Below are positions 34,430 through 47,742 of a DNA stretch of 64,000 bases, in pieces. The translations under genes were made by a program, and so were the position numbers. Positions within the stretch are counted from its first letter, which is position 1. Each line of letters starts with the position of its first letter. Origin of the DNA: Dactylis glomerata (taxonomy: Eukaryota; Streptophyta; Magnoliopsida; Poales; Poaceae); the NCBI GenBank assembly GCA_007115705.1, contig QXEO01000406.1, positions 4,444,804 through 4,508,803 of the forward strand, read 5' to 3'. The notes under the pieces are model-generated. The model was not told the DNA's origin, did no database searches, and saw only the letters and a program-made list of their open reading frames with translations.

Positions 34430-36137
34430 TGTTGTGCAAATAACAAAAATTATATTGCCTACGCAACTCCGAATTGCCCAAGATCTATCTAGGAGTAATG
34501 CTGTAACGATTAATGGAGATTTGGAGATGTACCCTCGTAGACCGAACGCGGGGATTATGCTCCCGCACAAGCGTTAATGATGAAGATGACGTAGCCGACC
34601 TCAAGGTCGTGAAGATCTTGACGCCATGACACCGGTGTGACAACACCGGCGCAATGACTTAGTGCCGCACGTGCAGTACCTCATAGTACTCGTACACATA
34701 CGGTGAACGATGACTCCTTCCGAATCTCGGATCTAGCTGAGATTGCGGAAATAGATCGGTTTGGACTCGATCTGGAATTCCCGCAACAATTCGTTGTGCA
34801 GCGGTGGAGTCGCCCTTGCTCCTATGCGGCCCTTTGGGGAGCCACGAGAGAGAGAGAGGGGAGGGAGAGGGGAGGCGCATGAGGGGAGAGGAGAGCTCTT
34901 TTGAGGAACTCCCTCAATCCACTTGTGTCAAACTCTCCTCCAAGGGGGCCTTTATATAGGGGATGGGGGAGACCTTACCCCCCAGCAAGGAACCCCTAGG
35001 GCCAGCAACCAAGGGAGGGGTAGGGCTGGCAGCTGCCCTAGCACGCCCCAAACCCTAAACCTAGGTTCCCCTTAGGCGCATGGCCCCTCGGGGCCCATCT
35101 GGGTGGCCTGGCCGGCCCCTAATGGGCTCTCCTTCTAGGGAGGACCCAAATAGGTGGGCTGCCTTTATTTATTAATTAAATAATGTTTATTAATATTAAT
35201 TCATTAATTAATATCAATTACTCTATTATTTAATTCCCCATCGCTCCAAAACTCCTTCCGGAACCCTCCAAACAACTTTTGAATCTCCGCGGAACTTTTC
35301 CGACTTCCTCCTGTCAACACTTTGACAGTTTTAGATATACCAAAAAACATCTTAATGTCATCGCACCCTTAAGTGTATTACCCTACATTTCGGGAATACT
35401 CCAGACATTACCAAGACTTCTCTCTGGTAAATGATCATCAATCGGATCTGGGTATCCGTGATGATCCATGTGTATTCACACGAAGGACTTTTGTTGTTGA
35501 ACCATAAACATCGATGTCCTATTCACTTTGTTTCTGCGATACTTGCAATATCCGAGACTTGATCGTCAGTATCTCCATACCTAGTTCAATCTCGTCACAT
35601 GTTGCAACATTGGATGAAATCTCACCAAGTGGGCCTAGAGTATCTTTTCATCACGCGGAAGAACGAATCCCGTTCTTGATGCATACGCTTCAACATACTC
35701 CATTGGAAACCTAGGAGGCACTTTTTTAGTCACTGTATTACCGAGTGACGGTTGACGCAATCAAAGCTTCCTTCGGAAGTAGTGATTAACATGATATCAC
35801 GGTCTAAGGATTAGGTTACAACATTTCTTATTATCGCAACATGAACATCGTGACACGATCGTGTTACATAATAATATTTAGTATGTTCATCATGGCATTT
35901 ACACAATGGCATGAACCTCATTGTCAATTGACGTAATTGTCACATAATCTGGAAACTAATCATCAGTTAACAATGAGATAGTATAGACGTTTACTAGAGA
36001 CTCTAGTTGTTTAATACCACATGTGTATTAGTGTTATCCGACTGACACAATTATAGCACAGTATTAAACTTATCATGAACTAAATGAAATATGCACATAA
36101 ACCATTTATTATTTTCCTCTAGGTCATATTTCCTTCA
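34430..36137 (-). repeat. 3' LTR (1708 bp) of copia-type element
   Basis: On the minus strand it begins TGAAGGAAATATGACC and ends TGCACAACA. The other LTR has nine extra bases (GGGGTCCAG on plus) near this end. TATA box CCCTATATAAAG is at 34950-34961. The segment at 34430-35010 aligns with 40763-41367. Confidence 0.85.
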
Positions 36138-39100
36138 GTCTCCCACTTGCACTAGAGTATAAATAATCCAGCTGCATTCAATCATGATATCATATCAAAC
36201 ATATGTGTTCTTGATCATTCTTGCTCGTGAGAGAGTGTTTCAACGATCTGTACAATTCAGACCTTATATATTGTTTGCAACTTGTCAACCCATTTGACAT
36301 TATTCCATCATCAAATGATGTGATTAAAGTACATATATGTTTTGGCAGAAGCATGACACTTTGTATTCTAGTAATGGCATTCGATCAGTCAAAATGAACT
36401 TTCTCTGTCGCTATACCAGAAACACACTCATCTAGAAGTCAAACTTTCTAAGCCATAACATTATAATTGCCGCTTTGAAGTAGCCTCTAACTTTTCAATT
36501 TATGTAGATTCAATCGATAGTGCAGAACCCAACTTTGATGTCTAACCATGCTTCCATTTATCTAAGCCTTTTAATTTTGCAAATTTCCAAACCTGGTAAA
36601 CTCGCACTTGCGGCCAACCTTACTTTTTTTAGAAATATGTCCTTAGTTCCACCTAGAATCTCAAGGACGAACTTTTGTTCAACGATTCTCAAATCATTCC
36701 AGAACCTGTTCTTCAAACTTATCCTTTGTTCAATGATTCTCAAATCATTCTAGAATGTGTTCTTCTATCCAAGAACTTGGGCACATTATGTCGTGTATAT
36801 AATACAATTTTAGATGACGTTCACAATGTGGCACATCTATCAACCCATATTATTGTATTGAGTTCCAACTCAATATTTCCCTTAGCTATTTAGTCATTCA
36901 AGAGTTTCCTCTCTGACTTGTTCCATTCTGGACATTCATAATTTTGACTAAGAAAACATTTCAACTTAATATTTATTTAACATATCTATCTGAATAGATA
37001 TCAATATTTTTTCGATTATCTATTAATACCACATATTAATATTTCTTAATACCAACTAGTACATTCATTATATGTCATCTACATATAAGAATGTCTGTCA
37101 AGCTCCCACTCAAAAATATGTCTATCACATATAAGTCGAGAAAGCTTTCACAGCTCCCACTGAAAAATATGTCTCTTACATATAATGATGAGAAACTATT
37201 TAATTTAGCTCCCACTCAGTTTAATATAAATTATAGGTCTTCTCGATATTTTGGACAATTCAAAAATCATTTGATCATACATCAAAATGAGATTTCCAGT
37301 TGCGAGATATTAATTTCTGGAAGGTTCACAAAACTTTGCATTTTCTTAAATGAATTTTAAGAACTTGCAATCTTGACATCCTAATGGATTTAATTACCTA
37401 AAAGACTCAAGCATCACTACATGTTGTAGTCAAATTATTGAATTTTTCAGAAATACATTTCTTTGGGATATATCGAGCTTTTATGCCTTTCTTTAGAAGT
37501 TTCATTTCTTCCTTATAACCTTGCATTATTCAGGAAGATTTAAGTAACACTTTACTTGATAAGATCAAGTACTCTTACTTTTCAATCTTAAATGTAACTT
37601 TGAATTAAGTAACAATTTTACTTAATAGGATTTCATGTCTCTAAGTCATTTCTCGCATTTAGGTCTACCATATTTTCTTCATAGTTCGTAGGTATGTCTT
37701 GTTCCAATAACATGACAAGTAAATATTATATTTTGCGAACAAGCACAAAATTATTCATGAATACTATTTTCTTCAATAAAGGACTTCAATTGAAAACGAT
37801 ATGATCACCATCATCATTAATTTTCTCTTTTCTAATGTAGACCTTCGTTCCAGAACATATTCCGTTGTGCTATTCTGACATTATCAAGATAAAGTCAATA
37901 ACTTTATTTTGGTCCTTTATTTTCTTCCTTTTAGCACCCTTATCAAGAATACTTTTCCTCTAGAATGCACCAAAACTTTGCAATATAATTTTGCACTTTT
38001 GGTTTATAGAAGACATGTCCATATTACACATAAGGACACACTACAAAGATTTATTTATATTAATTCCAAATTATCATGTATAAATCAAAATTTCTATGAA
38101 TCATACTATAACTCATATAGTATTATGGCTTCCTATTTATTAAAATGAGTGTTTGCTATTTTTAATGAACCGCTCTTAAAAGATAAAACTAACACTATAG
38201 GAGATAATTTTGCATCACATAATATCCAATAAGTTATACTTTATAACACACATCAACATACTGAAGTGTTCTAGGTATTTATTTGTTAGAAAGACTTCTA
38301 CAAATTCTTACACCAAAATCACAACTTATGATCTTATCGCTTTGATAAAAAACATTAGGACTTAATTATAATTCTTTCTACATTTCAAAAATCTTTTGAA
38401 CACATCAAATGAATTCAAAACCCCGTAAATACAAATATTCACTTTGGATTTCTAATGAAGAATACAAAATAATGATATCCACTACTTGTATGAATACTAT
38501 ACATCGACATGTATAATACTTAACAATTTAAATACTATCATTTTTCCTATGTTGAAATCATCCGTATGTTCTCAACAATTAGGTGTACTCTCCATATTGC
38601 GGAGTTTGAGCCATTTCATCAAACGAAACATGATTCGTATTGTTTAAAGATCAAACATCTAGCAACATTACATATTTCATCAATAGGAAATTTTCTCATG
38701 TACTTAATCATAAAAGTATGACTTTCAAATAGTAGTGTCATTTAAATATGAAGTCATTATTTACCTTGGATAATTAATGTTTAATGTTCATAAATGCTCA
38801 TCAAACAATTATCAAGGATAAATAAGAATAATAAATTCATAATCATAATGTGACCATAACTTTGTCTTGTGGAAAGCAAGACACACAAATAAGGTCCTCA
38901 ACCATTATTGATTACAAATTTATTCTATTACTAATCCTGATAATACATCTGGAGGTATAGCGTTCATGGCCATCAACATCTTGCTTGCCTTTACATGCGC
39001 CGTAAGCTCCTTCATGCAATTCTTACGCAGAAGGTCTTGTTTTCTATAAACGGGAATGTAGAATACACAAAATTTGCTATAAGTGTTTAACATGAAACAT

Positions 39101-40748
39101 TTATAACTCGTATATCAAATACACCTTTTTCGGGTTGACAATTTCCCTTTCTATTGGAACTACTTTCACAGTTTTCAAATGAGTCCGTAATGCATGGAAG
39201 GTGAACAATTCCCCTTGCATGGCATATCCTATGACAATGTCATTGTAGATGGGAGGAAGTCAACAAAACACCCCATCTGTCGCAACTTCATTTGTCATCC
39301 TGTAGTCCTAGTCGGTGAGGCACCCATGAATCCTATCATGGAATGCGTACGACCTTTTTAACAAGATGTTCTCTTCCAACTCAATTGAAAGGAACTTGTA
39401 CAGGCACTCATACTTCATAATTCTGACTTGGGATGCAAAGAGCGCCTCAAGTTCAACAACCATCAAATATGATTGCTGTTTGAAGAAAGCTCCCACAATT
39501 CAGACTTCACGGTACGAAGCACGGTGCTATGGACTTTTATAGAATTGTCACTGCGATCACAATAATCATTATTATCTTTCTTGATCGCAAAGTCCCCTGA
39601 TGTGTCTCCTAATGGTTATTATATCATATAGAGCTAGTCATTACTATTTAGGACACTCCTCATGCATTGGTATAAACGATAAACTTTGACCCATCAGTTT
39701 TAAGTTTTCTTTATGCATGAAGGACTAAAACGGATGTGGAATATTCATCTACACAAATTTGCAAAGATACTAAAACTAAGTTCATAATATGAGCACAAAT
39801 CCTATGAGCTCCCACTTAAAACAACATCCCTAAAATGTCTAGTGATTACACAGTCCCCATCCACTACACTGCCCCGATCGTCATGGCCAGCGATATAATT
39901 TCAAAGATAGACATAACTTATGTCAATCACATGATCCATGTAACCCATGCTCGATCTTTCGATCTTTGTGTTCCTTAGGCCATGTCTACACATACTAGGG
40001 CTCACCAAAACAACCTTAGTGTATGCACGACACATACATGGCTTGTACCCATGCCTTATGCGAACTTCAATATGTCTAGCCCCTGATCATCATAGCCGGC
40101 TTCATAAGTAAGAACTTTGTTGGCGATTGCTTCACTAAGGGAGAACACATTTTCTTTGGTATTTAATTAGGGATTATCTTATTTTATGCTACCGCCGTGT
40201 ATCTAAATACTAGCAAAAATAAGATTCACACAATAACATCAAATGTGTATAATGCGTGATATGATATGGTTTCTTCATCGACGCGCCTGATCTCCATCGA
40301 GCGATCCGGCATGATCTCCGTCCTTCCACCCGTACAGCGCCAAGTCCATGACACCATCGTCTTGAAGATGCAATTAGTATCACATAACTTACCGTATCGA
40401 CCATATCACATCACACTCTTATCTACGAACATGAAACCATAACGTTGATCAACGAATTGTTTCTTTACTTCCCCATTAAGGGCCCTCCATTGCAAATGCC
40501 ATATCCACTATAGTTGGAGAAACAGGCACCCAACAAGCCACTTTTATATGGTGCAAGATGTATGTCAATCGTGGAACCAGTCTCGCATGAAACACGTAAG
40601 GTCAGTCTTTGGGCTGCTTCAATCCAACTCGCTTCAATCCAACTCTGCCACAGATATAAGCAAATGCACATGGGAGGGTAACAATGAGACAATCAACACC
40701 CACATATTGCTATGTGTTCTAATCATACAAGCATACTACACATAAATT
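36138..40748 (-). other. internal region of copia-type element, mostly non-coding
   Basis: 4.6 kb of AT-rich DNA with only short ORFs. The polypurine tract GTGCAAGTGGGAGAC (minus) occupies 36138-36152. Around 37090-37230 the phrase CTCCCACTxAAAAATATGTCT recurs three times at roughly 60-bp spacing. There is no RT, integrase or protease. Confidence 0.6.
39308..39496 (-). pseudogene. copia Gag-like fragment
   Basis: The 62-codon frame includes ELEALFASQVRIMKYECLYK, which resembles the helical N-terminal part of plant copia Gag proteins. It is followed on the minus strand by decayed sequence. No intact start is evident. Recognition is by pattern only. Confidence 0.35.
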
Positions 40749-40762
40749 GGCTCTAATACCAC
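40749..40762 (-). other. primer binding site of copia-type element
   Basis: GTGGTATTAGAGCC on the minus strand, one base off the initiator-tRNA-Met type TGGTATCAGAGC, directly beside the LTR end. Confidence 0.8.
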
Positions 40763-41367
40763 TGTTGGGGTCCAGTGCAAATAACAAAAATTTATTGCCT
40801 ACGCATCCCCAAATTTCCCAAGATCTATCTAGGAGTAATGATGTAACGATTAATGGAGATTCAGAGACGTACCGTCGTAGACCGAACACGGAGATTATGC
40901 TCCCGCACAAGCATTGATGATGAAGACGATGTAGCCGACCTCAAGGTCGTGAAGATCTTAACGCCACGACACTGGTGCAATGAATCAGTGCCACACATGC
41001 AGCACCTCGTAGTACTCGTACACATATGGCAAATGTTGACTCCTTCCGGATCTCGGATCAAGCCAAGATTGTGGAAGTAGATTGCTTTGGATCCGATCCG
41101 GAATTCCCGTAGCACTTCGTCGTGCAGCGATGGAGTCGCCCTTGCTCCTATGTAGCCCTTTGGGGAGCCATACAAGAGACAGAGAGAGAGAGAGGAGAGA
41201 AGAGGCGTGTGAGGGGGAGAGGAGAGGGGAGCTCTTCTGAGGAACTTCCTCAATCCACTTGTGTCAAACTCTCCTCCAAGGGGCTTTTATATAGGAGGTG
41301 GGGGGAGACCTTCGCCCCACCAAGGAACCCATAGGGCCGGCAGCCAAGGGAGGGTATAGGGCCAGTG
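40763..41367 (-). repeat. 5' LTR of copia-type element, truncated by LARD insertion
   Basis: Matches 34430-35010 of the 3' LTR (including TATA-like CTATATAAAAG at 41286-41296) and is cut at 41367, where the LARD begins with TGTGGGGACCCC. The remainder is expected beyond the right edge of the window. Confidence 0.85.
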
Positions 41368-42899
41368 TGTGGGGACCCCAATTTACCACTCCGGGATACC
41401 CGTTATGCATACAATTCATGATCCCATGATCAGTGTGTCGTGAATCCACATAACTGAGTTGATAACAGAATTACATCATCCATTACAGTACCAAATAATA
41501 TACTTACAATTGGTCACATGACCAAGTCTGATATTGCCATGCAGGGCAAGTCTACAACTAAGCAGCGGATACCAAGCAGCGCTGATGACCCAAGTCCTGC
41601 CTACTATCCTACAGGCAACTGACTAGGAGACGTTCCTAGTTCACACCAGCGTCATCGTATCCATCACCATCTTCATTAAAGTCTTCCTCCAGGTCTGACC
41701 AAGTTAATAGCCAGGGACAAAGCCATGAGTACATTTTGAATTGTACTCGCAAACCATCTAAAGAGAGTGAGTTGATATGCAGTTTGGCTGTAGCAAGGAA
41801 AGGCTCTAGTCTAGTTTATTTTCTTTGAAAACCTTCTTCTTGTGTTGATATAGGATGTCCAGAGACCTGTTCTACAACATCTCTATATCCTTACTAAATA
41901 TTTTATAAAATAGTTTTAGTAAAAATCTCTTGGAAGGGGGAAACCCTTTTCATTTCATAAACCAGGTCAATCAAACATGACCATCTCCATTCATAAGACC
42001 AGGTCAATCACACATGACCATCTACAATTCCTCAGCAGTACCCTACAAGTACTCCAAACCATACCCGTGCCACGGCAGTACCCTCCAAGTACTCTGTCCG
42101 GCACCCTTCTCCATTTTTTCGAAAACACTTTATAAAACCAAAACTAACATTGGGCAATGTAGTGATCTTTCCAACCGTCCATGACTGAGGACTCGACTAT
42201 TCGAATAGTTTTACACTCTGCAGAGGTTGTATACTTTATCCACACCATCCGAATACTCATTGTGTGGGCATCATCCCCGCATAGCATCCTATGCCACGAC
42301 AAGCACCCGATCAGAGCCTTTCGCTTATCTACCTTAGTACGGGAATCTACCCTATGGAGTATGTACCTCCCCGGCACACCCTGGCAGTCTACCTCCACAT
42401 TCGAGCGTAACTCCAGTGCCATGTCAGGAGACCCATAGTGTCTTCCGGTCGGATAAATCCCTCACTGGATCCTAATTCACTATTGCCCATTTACTTGCGG
42501 CAATCCAGATTCCGGGGTACCGTGTACCCTTATATAGTTATGAGACTCTCGTACTAAAATAAACAAACTATGAGCTAAGCCCCGTCCCATACCAGGGTAA
42601 TGTGGTTGCACAGGTTAATTGTTCTGAGTGACTACAAAGAAACACCAATGCCTTTTTATAAAACCACCAACTCCTTCTTCCTCCATGTCCAACTCCATTT
42701 GTCCAAAACATTTTTGAAAACATTTCAGTGGAGTAGACACTACTCCAAGGTTTTTGAAAACATTTTCGAATTTTTTTCCTTGAGTGTTCCCATCCTAGAG
42801 TTTTTGGCTCCATTAGAAGTGTCCCAAAGGATTTGATGCTAAACATCAAGCCACTACTGCGAGGGTGTTGAATAGGTGTTCAAAGGGGTCATCCCTAAG

Positions 42900-43232
42900 T
42901 GATGAGGGTTAACTCGACAAATGTCCTAGATGAAGGACTTATGATCGGGGAAGTAGGGCATCAGATGAACTTGAAGGTAAAGCAGTCAAACAAGGTGTGT
43001 ATCGAAAGTAAACGTGGTGATGAACTTAGCTTGCTTTCAATCTTCCCCTCACCATCCTCTCCTGGTCCCTTTATATAGGTGGCCAGGTCTCAAGGATCGG
43101 GAGGGATCAGATACATATTACAACATCGATATACGATATGAACTCGTATTTCAACTAGGATTACACTTGGGCCTAGCTTAACGGGCCTCAGGGGTACTCA
43201 GGTAATTGGCTCTATTATCTATACCCTTGTCA
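42900..43232 (-). repeat. solo LTR (333 bp) of the Tat family
   Basis: Reads TGATGAGGGTTAAC … ACCCTTGTCA on plus, the complement of the Tat LTRs at 27885 and 47743, including the TATA box (TATATAAAGGG on minus, near 43070). It is flanked by a perfect 5-bp duplication, CTAAG (42895-42899 and 43233-43237). The matching place in the other LARD LTR (near 59859-59863) has a single CTAAG and no LTR, so the pre-insertion site is visible in the same window. Confidence 0.95.
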
Positions 43233-43292
43233 CTAAGGATGATAAGAATTTGACTTGTGGAGCTAAGCCAACGAATAATTGCTACAAGGACT

Positions 43293-43468
43293 CTAGCAAT
43301 ATAAGAACATGTACTTTGATAAACCTTTAAGAAAACATGAAAAGTAAGTGAATAGGATCATATATGCATCAAGAATAGATGGCTTCCCTTGGTTGGCTTT
43401 TCCTTGGTCCTCTTCCTCCTGGTACTCGTACACTTCACCCTCCTCGGTGCACTCGGTGTCGTTCGATT
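43293..43468 (-). CDS. short LTR-encoded peptide with NQGKPS motif (LARD 3' LTR)
   Basis: The minus-strand frame reads IESNDTECTEEGEVYEY, then EEEDQGKANQGKPSILDAY, then a hydrophobic tail. It follows a plausible splice acceptor (TTACCGGCGATAG, exon from 43468). A plausible donor (CTAG/GTGAGC) lies 1.1 kb upstream at 44569. A related peptide with the same acidic stretch and NQGKPS lies in the other element at 63704-63854, on the opposite strand. Function unknown; it could be a relic of a coding exon in LTR transcripts. Confidence 0.4.
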
Positions 43469-44559
43469 CTATCGCCGGTAAAAGAATAGCAAACAATAAG
43501 CAAACAAGCATACACACGACACAAGCACAACCACAATCAATATCACACAATTAGAGAGTATCAGAAACAAACATGTTTAGAATCTGAATAAGTTTTTGTA
43601 GGAATTTAAGTAGCAAGCTAAAGCTATTAATCAAGGGGTATTTCATTTCTAGCAACAAATACACCACTCAAACCAAACAAGCATGCAAGTGCTAAAATGG
43701 GTCAAAATTCATTCTCAGCACATTAGTAGGTAGGTAACAATTTTATGAACTCAACAAAGTTGGATTCACCTCAAAATATCTTGTAGTAACTTTTCTATGA
43801 ATTTCCTATCCACAATAAAAGCTAAAACACTAGAATAATTCCCAGATATTCTCTGGACATCAGAAAAATGTGCCAGAGAGTTTTCTAGAAAGCTCTTCCT
43901 GAACACAATCCATAGAAATTGGATTCACACACAAATTCCTTTCCTACTACAAGTGAGAATTTAAACTATACTAACTAAACTATTTGCCAAAATAATTACT
44001 ACTGCAGATCTATAGCACCCAAAATAGCAAACTCAGTGGTACATGCAACTAATAACATCAGAGCATCTCTGAAAATTGGAAACACACCATTTCAATCTAT
44101 AAAACTCCAGATTTGCATTTTTAAGTAAAAAGGGACTAGATCTACACACTAATTCCACACTTACTCTACATGGGTCAAAGATTCATGCATGCAATATTTC
44201 TAGATAGTACACATCTAGAGGAACTCACATGAATTCAAATCACACAAATTGCATGTTCAGAGAATATTCTAAGCAATTTCTAAGCTAGCAGGGATTGTCA
44301 TAAACATAAACAGATTCCAGGAAAAAAAACTAAATAGGGTACATCCTAATAGACTTGGCCCGAATGGAGCTCGGCTGGCCCAGATCTGCGCCCACACGCG
44401 TGGGATCTGGTTTTTAAATGCCCGCCCAGCGGGTCCCAACGGTATCGGTAAGGAGCGACGAGAGCTGCCCGATTAAGTCGAGATCTACGGCTCTGCTTTG
44501 TCTCCTACCTCTAGCACGGGGAGATAGGATAGAAACCCTAGCCGGGAGGTCGGGCTATG

Positions 44560-44990
44560 CTGCGCTCACCTAGGGGGCTCCCCGGTCGATGGCGACACGA
44601 TGAGGCGACGAGGCTCTCCAAGGTGAGCTCAGCGAGGTGCGGGATGGCCAGATTGGTCCCCGGGAAGAAGATCTGCAGGTTGGCAGTGGCAGAACTCGCT
44701 GGGGTGCTCCAGAGGGTTAGCGCTCTGGTGTTCCTGGGTCAAATAAAGGGCAGGGTTAGGTTCCTTGGGATGTTAGAAGTGTATTCATGCAGAAAAAGGG
44801 GGCAGAGAGGGTCCAGAGCGACGGCGAGGTCCTCCTCTTCCCCGCAGATTGAGAGGAAGCTTTCTTCCTCTCCTCACAGAGGCAAGGCAATGGGGTCAGG
44901 TTTCTGCTTCTAGGAGGTGAATGTGGAGGTGTGGGGGTCGAATGAGAGTGAAAAGGAAGGCAGAGAGGTGCTGGGGCCTTTTATTTCAAG
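44560..44990 (-). promoter_or_regulatory. LARD LTR promoter and putative first exon
   Basis: TATA-like AATAAAAGG (44977-44985, minus) is followed by a GC-richer stretch ending at the splice-donor-like AG/GTGAGC (44569). The second LTR keeps the donor (near 61140-61150) and the TATA-like element (near 61553-61562). This is the arrangement of a transcribed, spliced LTR leader. It is an inference from motifs only. Confidence 0.4.
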
Positions 44991-47154
44991 GGGGAGTGTG
45001 AGATAGGTGGTTAGGTTGGTTTGGGAAATGTGGGGTTACATGGAGGGGCTATGGTTGGTCGGGTAGGACGGTGGAGAGGGTGAGAGGGGTCCAGTTGGTG
45101 GCTGGCTTAGCCAGGAAGGCTGGCTGTTGCAAGGTCTACTTGAGGTTGGCAAGATTTTAATATAGATCTCCTCCCTCTCCCTCCAATTACTACAAGACAA
45201 AGAATAGGAGGGTTGTACAGTGCATGACGACCAGAGGGGAGGGTTTGTGAGCTGGCAAGGGCAATGGGGGAGTTTGATGGTCTTGCAAAACATTTTAGTT
45301 AAGACTGGTGATGATGCATGTGAGGATCAAGCAATAGCATGCAAGGGTGGATCAGATAGGTGTAATTTGGTGAGACTAATACTATTGCTAGGTTGGAAGA
45401 TTTTATTTGGTATAAGGCAAGATCACCAAAAACTGAAATATGAAGATTTGCCCTATTCTACTTGAGAAAAGATTCTGAAATTTTTGAAGATGAATAATTT
45501 AGGTTTTGGGTTCATATGGTCCTAAATTCGTAAGAGAGCATGGTGGAGTTTCCTCAAGTTTATAAGATGAGAAAAGGTGCAAGAAATGCCAAGTTGCCAT
45601 TCTCATGCATATTGGTTACTAAGAAAGTAGAATAAGAAGATGGTTTATAAAATATCTTTTTGATGAAAAGAGATGATAGAAAGCATGAATAACATTTACA
45701 AATGTTGTTTGGGAAGAGTTACATTTGGGAGAGGGTTGATGGTGAGGTTGGCAAGTGGCCAAGAAGATTAAGGGGAAAAATGAGAAAGGTGAAAACAATT
45801 TTGACTAGGGTTCAAAACATAGTCACATAAATAGGTGGCATGCTTCAAAATGCACCAACAAGTGCATAGATAGTTAGAGAAGATCAAAAGGAATAGGACT
45901 GGGTTATAGGATGGTCTCTGAACAATTTAATTCGAGATTTAAAAGTGTGAGTAGAAGTGCATCTGATAATAGTCAAATGGCCAGTGATTTGATTAGCCTC
46001 AGAAACAAGGTTGAAGCAATTAGAAGATGGCCTCAATTGACCAAGTGGTAATGGAAGGAATGGAAGAACACATGTCAAAGATGAGTTTTAGTAAGGTACA
46101 TTGTCATGGATAAAATAGATGAGATTAATACAAGAGTCAGAAAACTAAATCTGTTAACAGACATGAAGATAGTCTGGACACTAGGTGTTTGATGAAATGT
46201 CTGCAAGAAAATATTTTCCAAGAATTGAGAGGAACTTCTTAGGTTTGGATGGGGATGGTTCCTATACCCTCAGGGGTGTATTATTGGGCTTAAAATAATT
46301 AGTGCCAAAATCCTCAAGAAGGGTTCCTAATGTCTTATGACAAGACATTAGAGTTAGGGTTTTAGGATTGAGAGGAAAACATCAAAATAGGTTTTATTTG
46401 AAAGAGAGATGAAGATGATCTATTGGACAATATTTTACTTGATGGATTTTTGAATAGGTTAGGCCATAGGCCTACCTGAAGATTCATATCTACTCACAAG
46501 CACTCAGTTATAGTCAAACAGAGTCACACAAAGTCAACTCTCCACATAAAGTCAATCATTTACAACTAATCTAGCATTACTAGAAACAATGGTTAAACAA
46601 GCGATCAATAATGATCATGCCATGGTGAAGTTGAAACGAGTCTCAAACAAGGGAGTAAGGCTTTTGTAAATAATTTTGGGAAACTAGTGGAGTCATAAAT
46701 ATCTCCTCCATCAAGTTTTCTAAAAGGTGTTTGAAAATCCACTTTATCAAAGGTTTATAAAATAGTATTTTTATAAAATAGTGGGATCACAACTCTATGT
46801 CCCTGTAGTTTTATAAATACTTAGTTTTGGTAAAGCTTTTGTTCTTAAAATAGATCTTGGCTCCAGTTTTGGCAAGTTAAAATACTTTGAAAAGAAAGAA
46901 GGTGCCAAGATACTTTGTTTTGAGAAGAATGCTAGCAACCCATAAGATGACCTGATCACTAGATCACAAGGATTGAGTTGGTCCACCAACTATCCCATCA
47001 AACAACACTCTTGCAAACAAGATTTTTCACAACAATCTAGGCAAACATGCATGAAACATTATTTTATTTATCTAGTTGCAAAAAGTTTTTGTTGGCCCTC
47101 ATTTTGCCTCACTTAACAGTACTTAACCTGGGTTACAAAAGTTGGGGTGTTACA

Positions 47155-47742
47155 GCTCTTCCCCCCTTAAACAGAATCTCGTCCTGAGATTCCTAAGCGT
47201 AGTAGTAAGAGGTGCTAGGATTACATTAGAGTTAGACATTATAACTTTCTTCGAACTCATCGATGATACCCTGAGCTTCGTCAAAGACTTGCTTTTGCCA
47301 TAGACGTGGATTGTCTTCATTTGCTGAAGTTGATGGCTAAATAGTTATTGCCGCCAGGAGTACCTTGTCAAAACCTCATCGAGACGCCTCTATGGTTAGT
47401 GCGGTTAGGCTATCTAGTATGCCCAAAAAGATTCTATGAGAGTTAGAAGGTTTTCAGCTCGCAATTGAGGTCTTGAAAAGTTGAGGCTTCTCGGGTAGTT
47501 TTTGTTGGCTTGGGGTCGTTGCTTCCTTCGTGTAGATGGATGGTGTCTTCAATTCTTGGTGTTGCACCTTGAAGCTTGATGCTGGTGTAGACCTTTAATC
47601 TTGAGCTTGCAGTCCTCTAAGGATGGTAGACAAGAGCATTTATGCTTCGATCTTGATAGGCACATCAAATCTGTCGACTTAGTCCTCTACACTTCCTAAC
47701 TACCAAGGCGCAGGTTAGTCCTAATAGAAACCATTCTTCTGG
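47155..47742 (-). other. LARD internal region, 3' part
   Basis: The polypurine-type tract (TTTAAGGGGGGAAGAGC on minus, 47155-47171) is followed by AATCTCAGGACGAGATTC (minus), then non-coding DNA up to the Tat insertion. No gene is seen. Confidence 0.7.

Larger units (their letters stand above)
34430..41367 (-). mobile_element. Ty1/copia-type element, gene-poor, minus strand
   Basis: The parts are: 3' LTR (34430-36137), polypurine tract (36138-36152), a 4.6-kb internal region with almost no coding capacity, primer site (40749-40762) and the 5' LTR from 40763, interrupted at 41368 by the large LARD element. The LTR start GGAAATATGACCTAGAGG resembles that of the Angela/BARE group of cereal copia elements. 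The only coding hint is a Gag-like fragment at 39308-39496, so it is degenerate or non-autonomous. Confidence 0.75.
41368..47154 (-). repeat. 3' LTR of LARD, containing a solo LTR
   Basis: On the minus strand it starts TGTAACACCCCAAC and ends GGGGTCCCCACA. Its left 3.6 kb align closely with 58333-61570. Beyond 44990 only this copy is in view, because the other LTR is interrupted there. The segment 45000-47150 is AT-rich and carries no gene. Confidence 0.85.

Noticed and set aside
36675..36770. Direct repeat of TTCAAxxATTCTCAAATCATTC (two units) in the copia internal region
   Set aside because: Only two units of about 60 bp in AT-rich decayed DNA; no sign that it is more than a local duplication.
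45036..47150. Short ORFs in the AT-rich part of the LARD LTR
   Set aside because: No composition, motif or partner copy supports any of them as genes.
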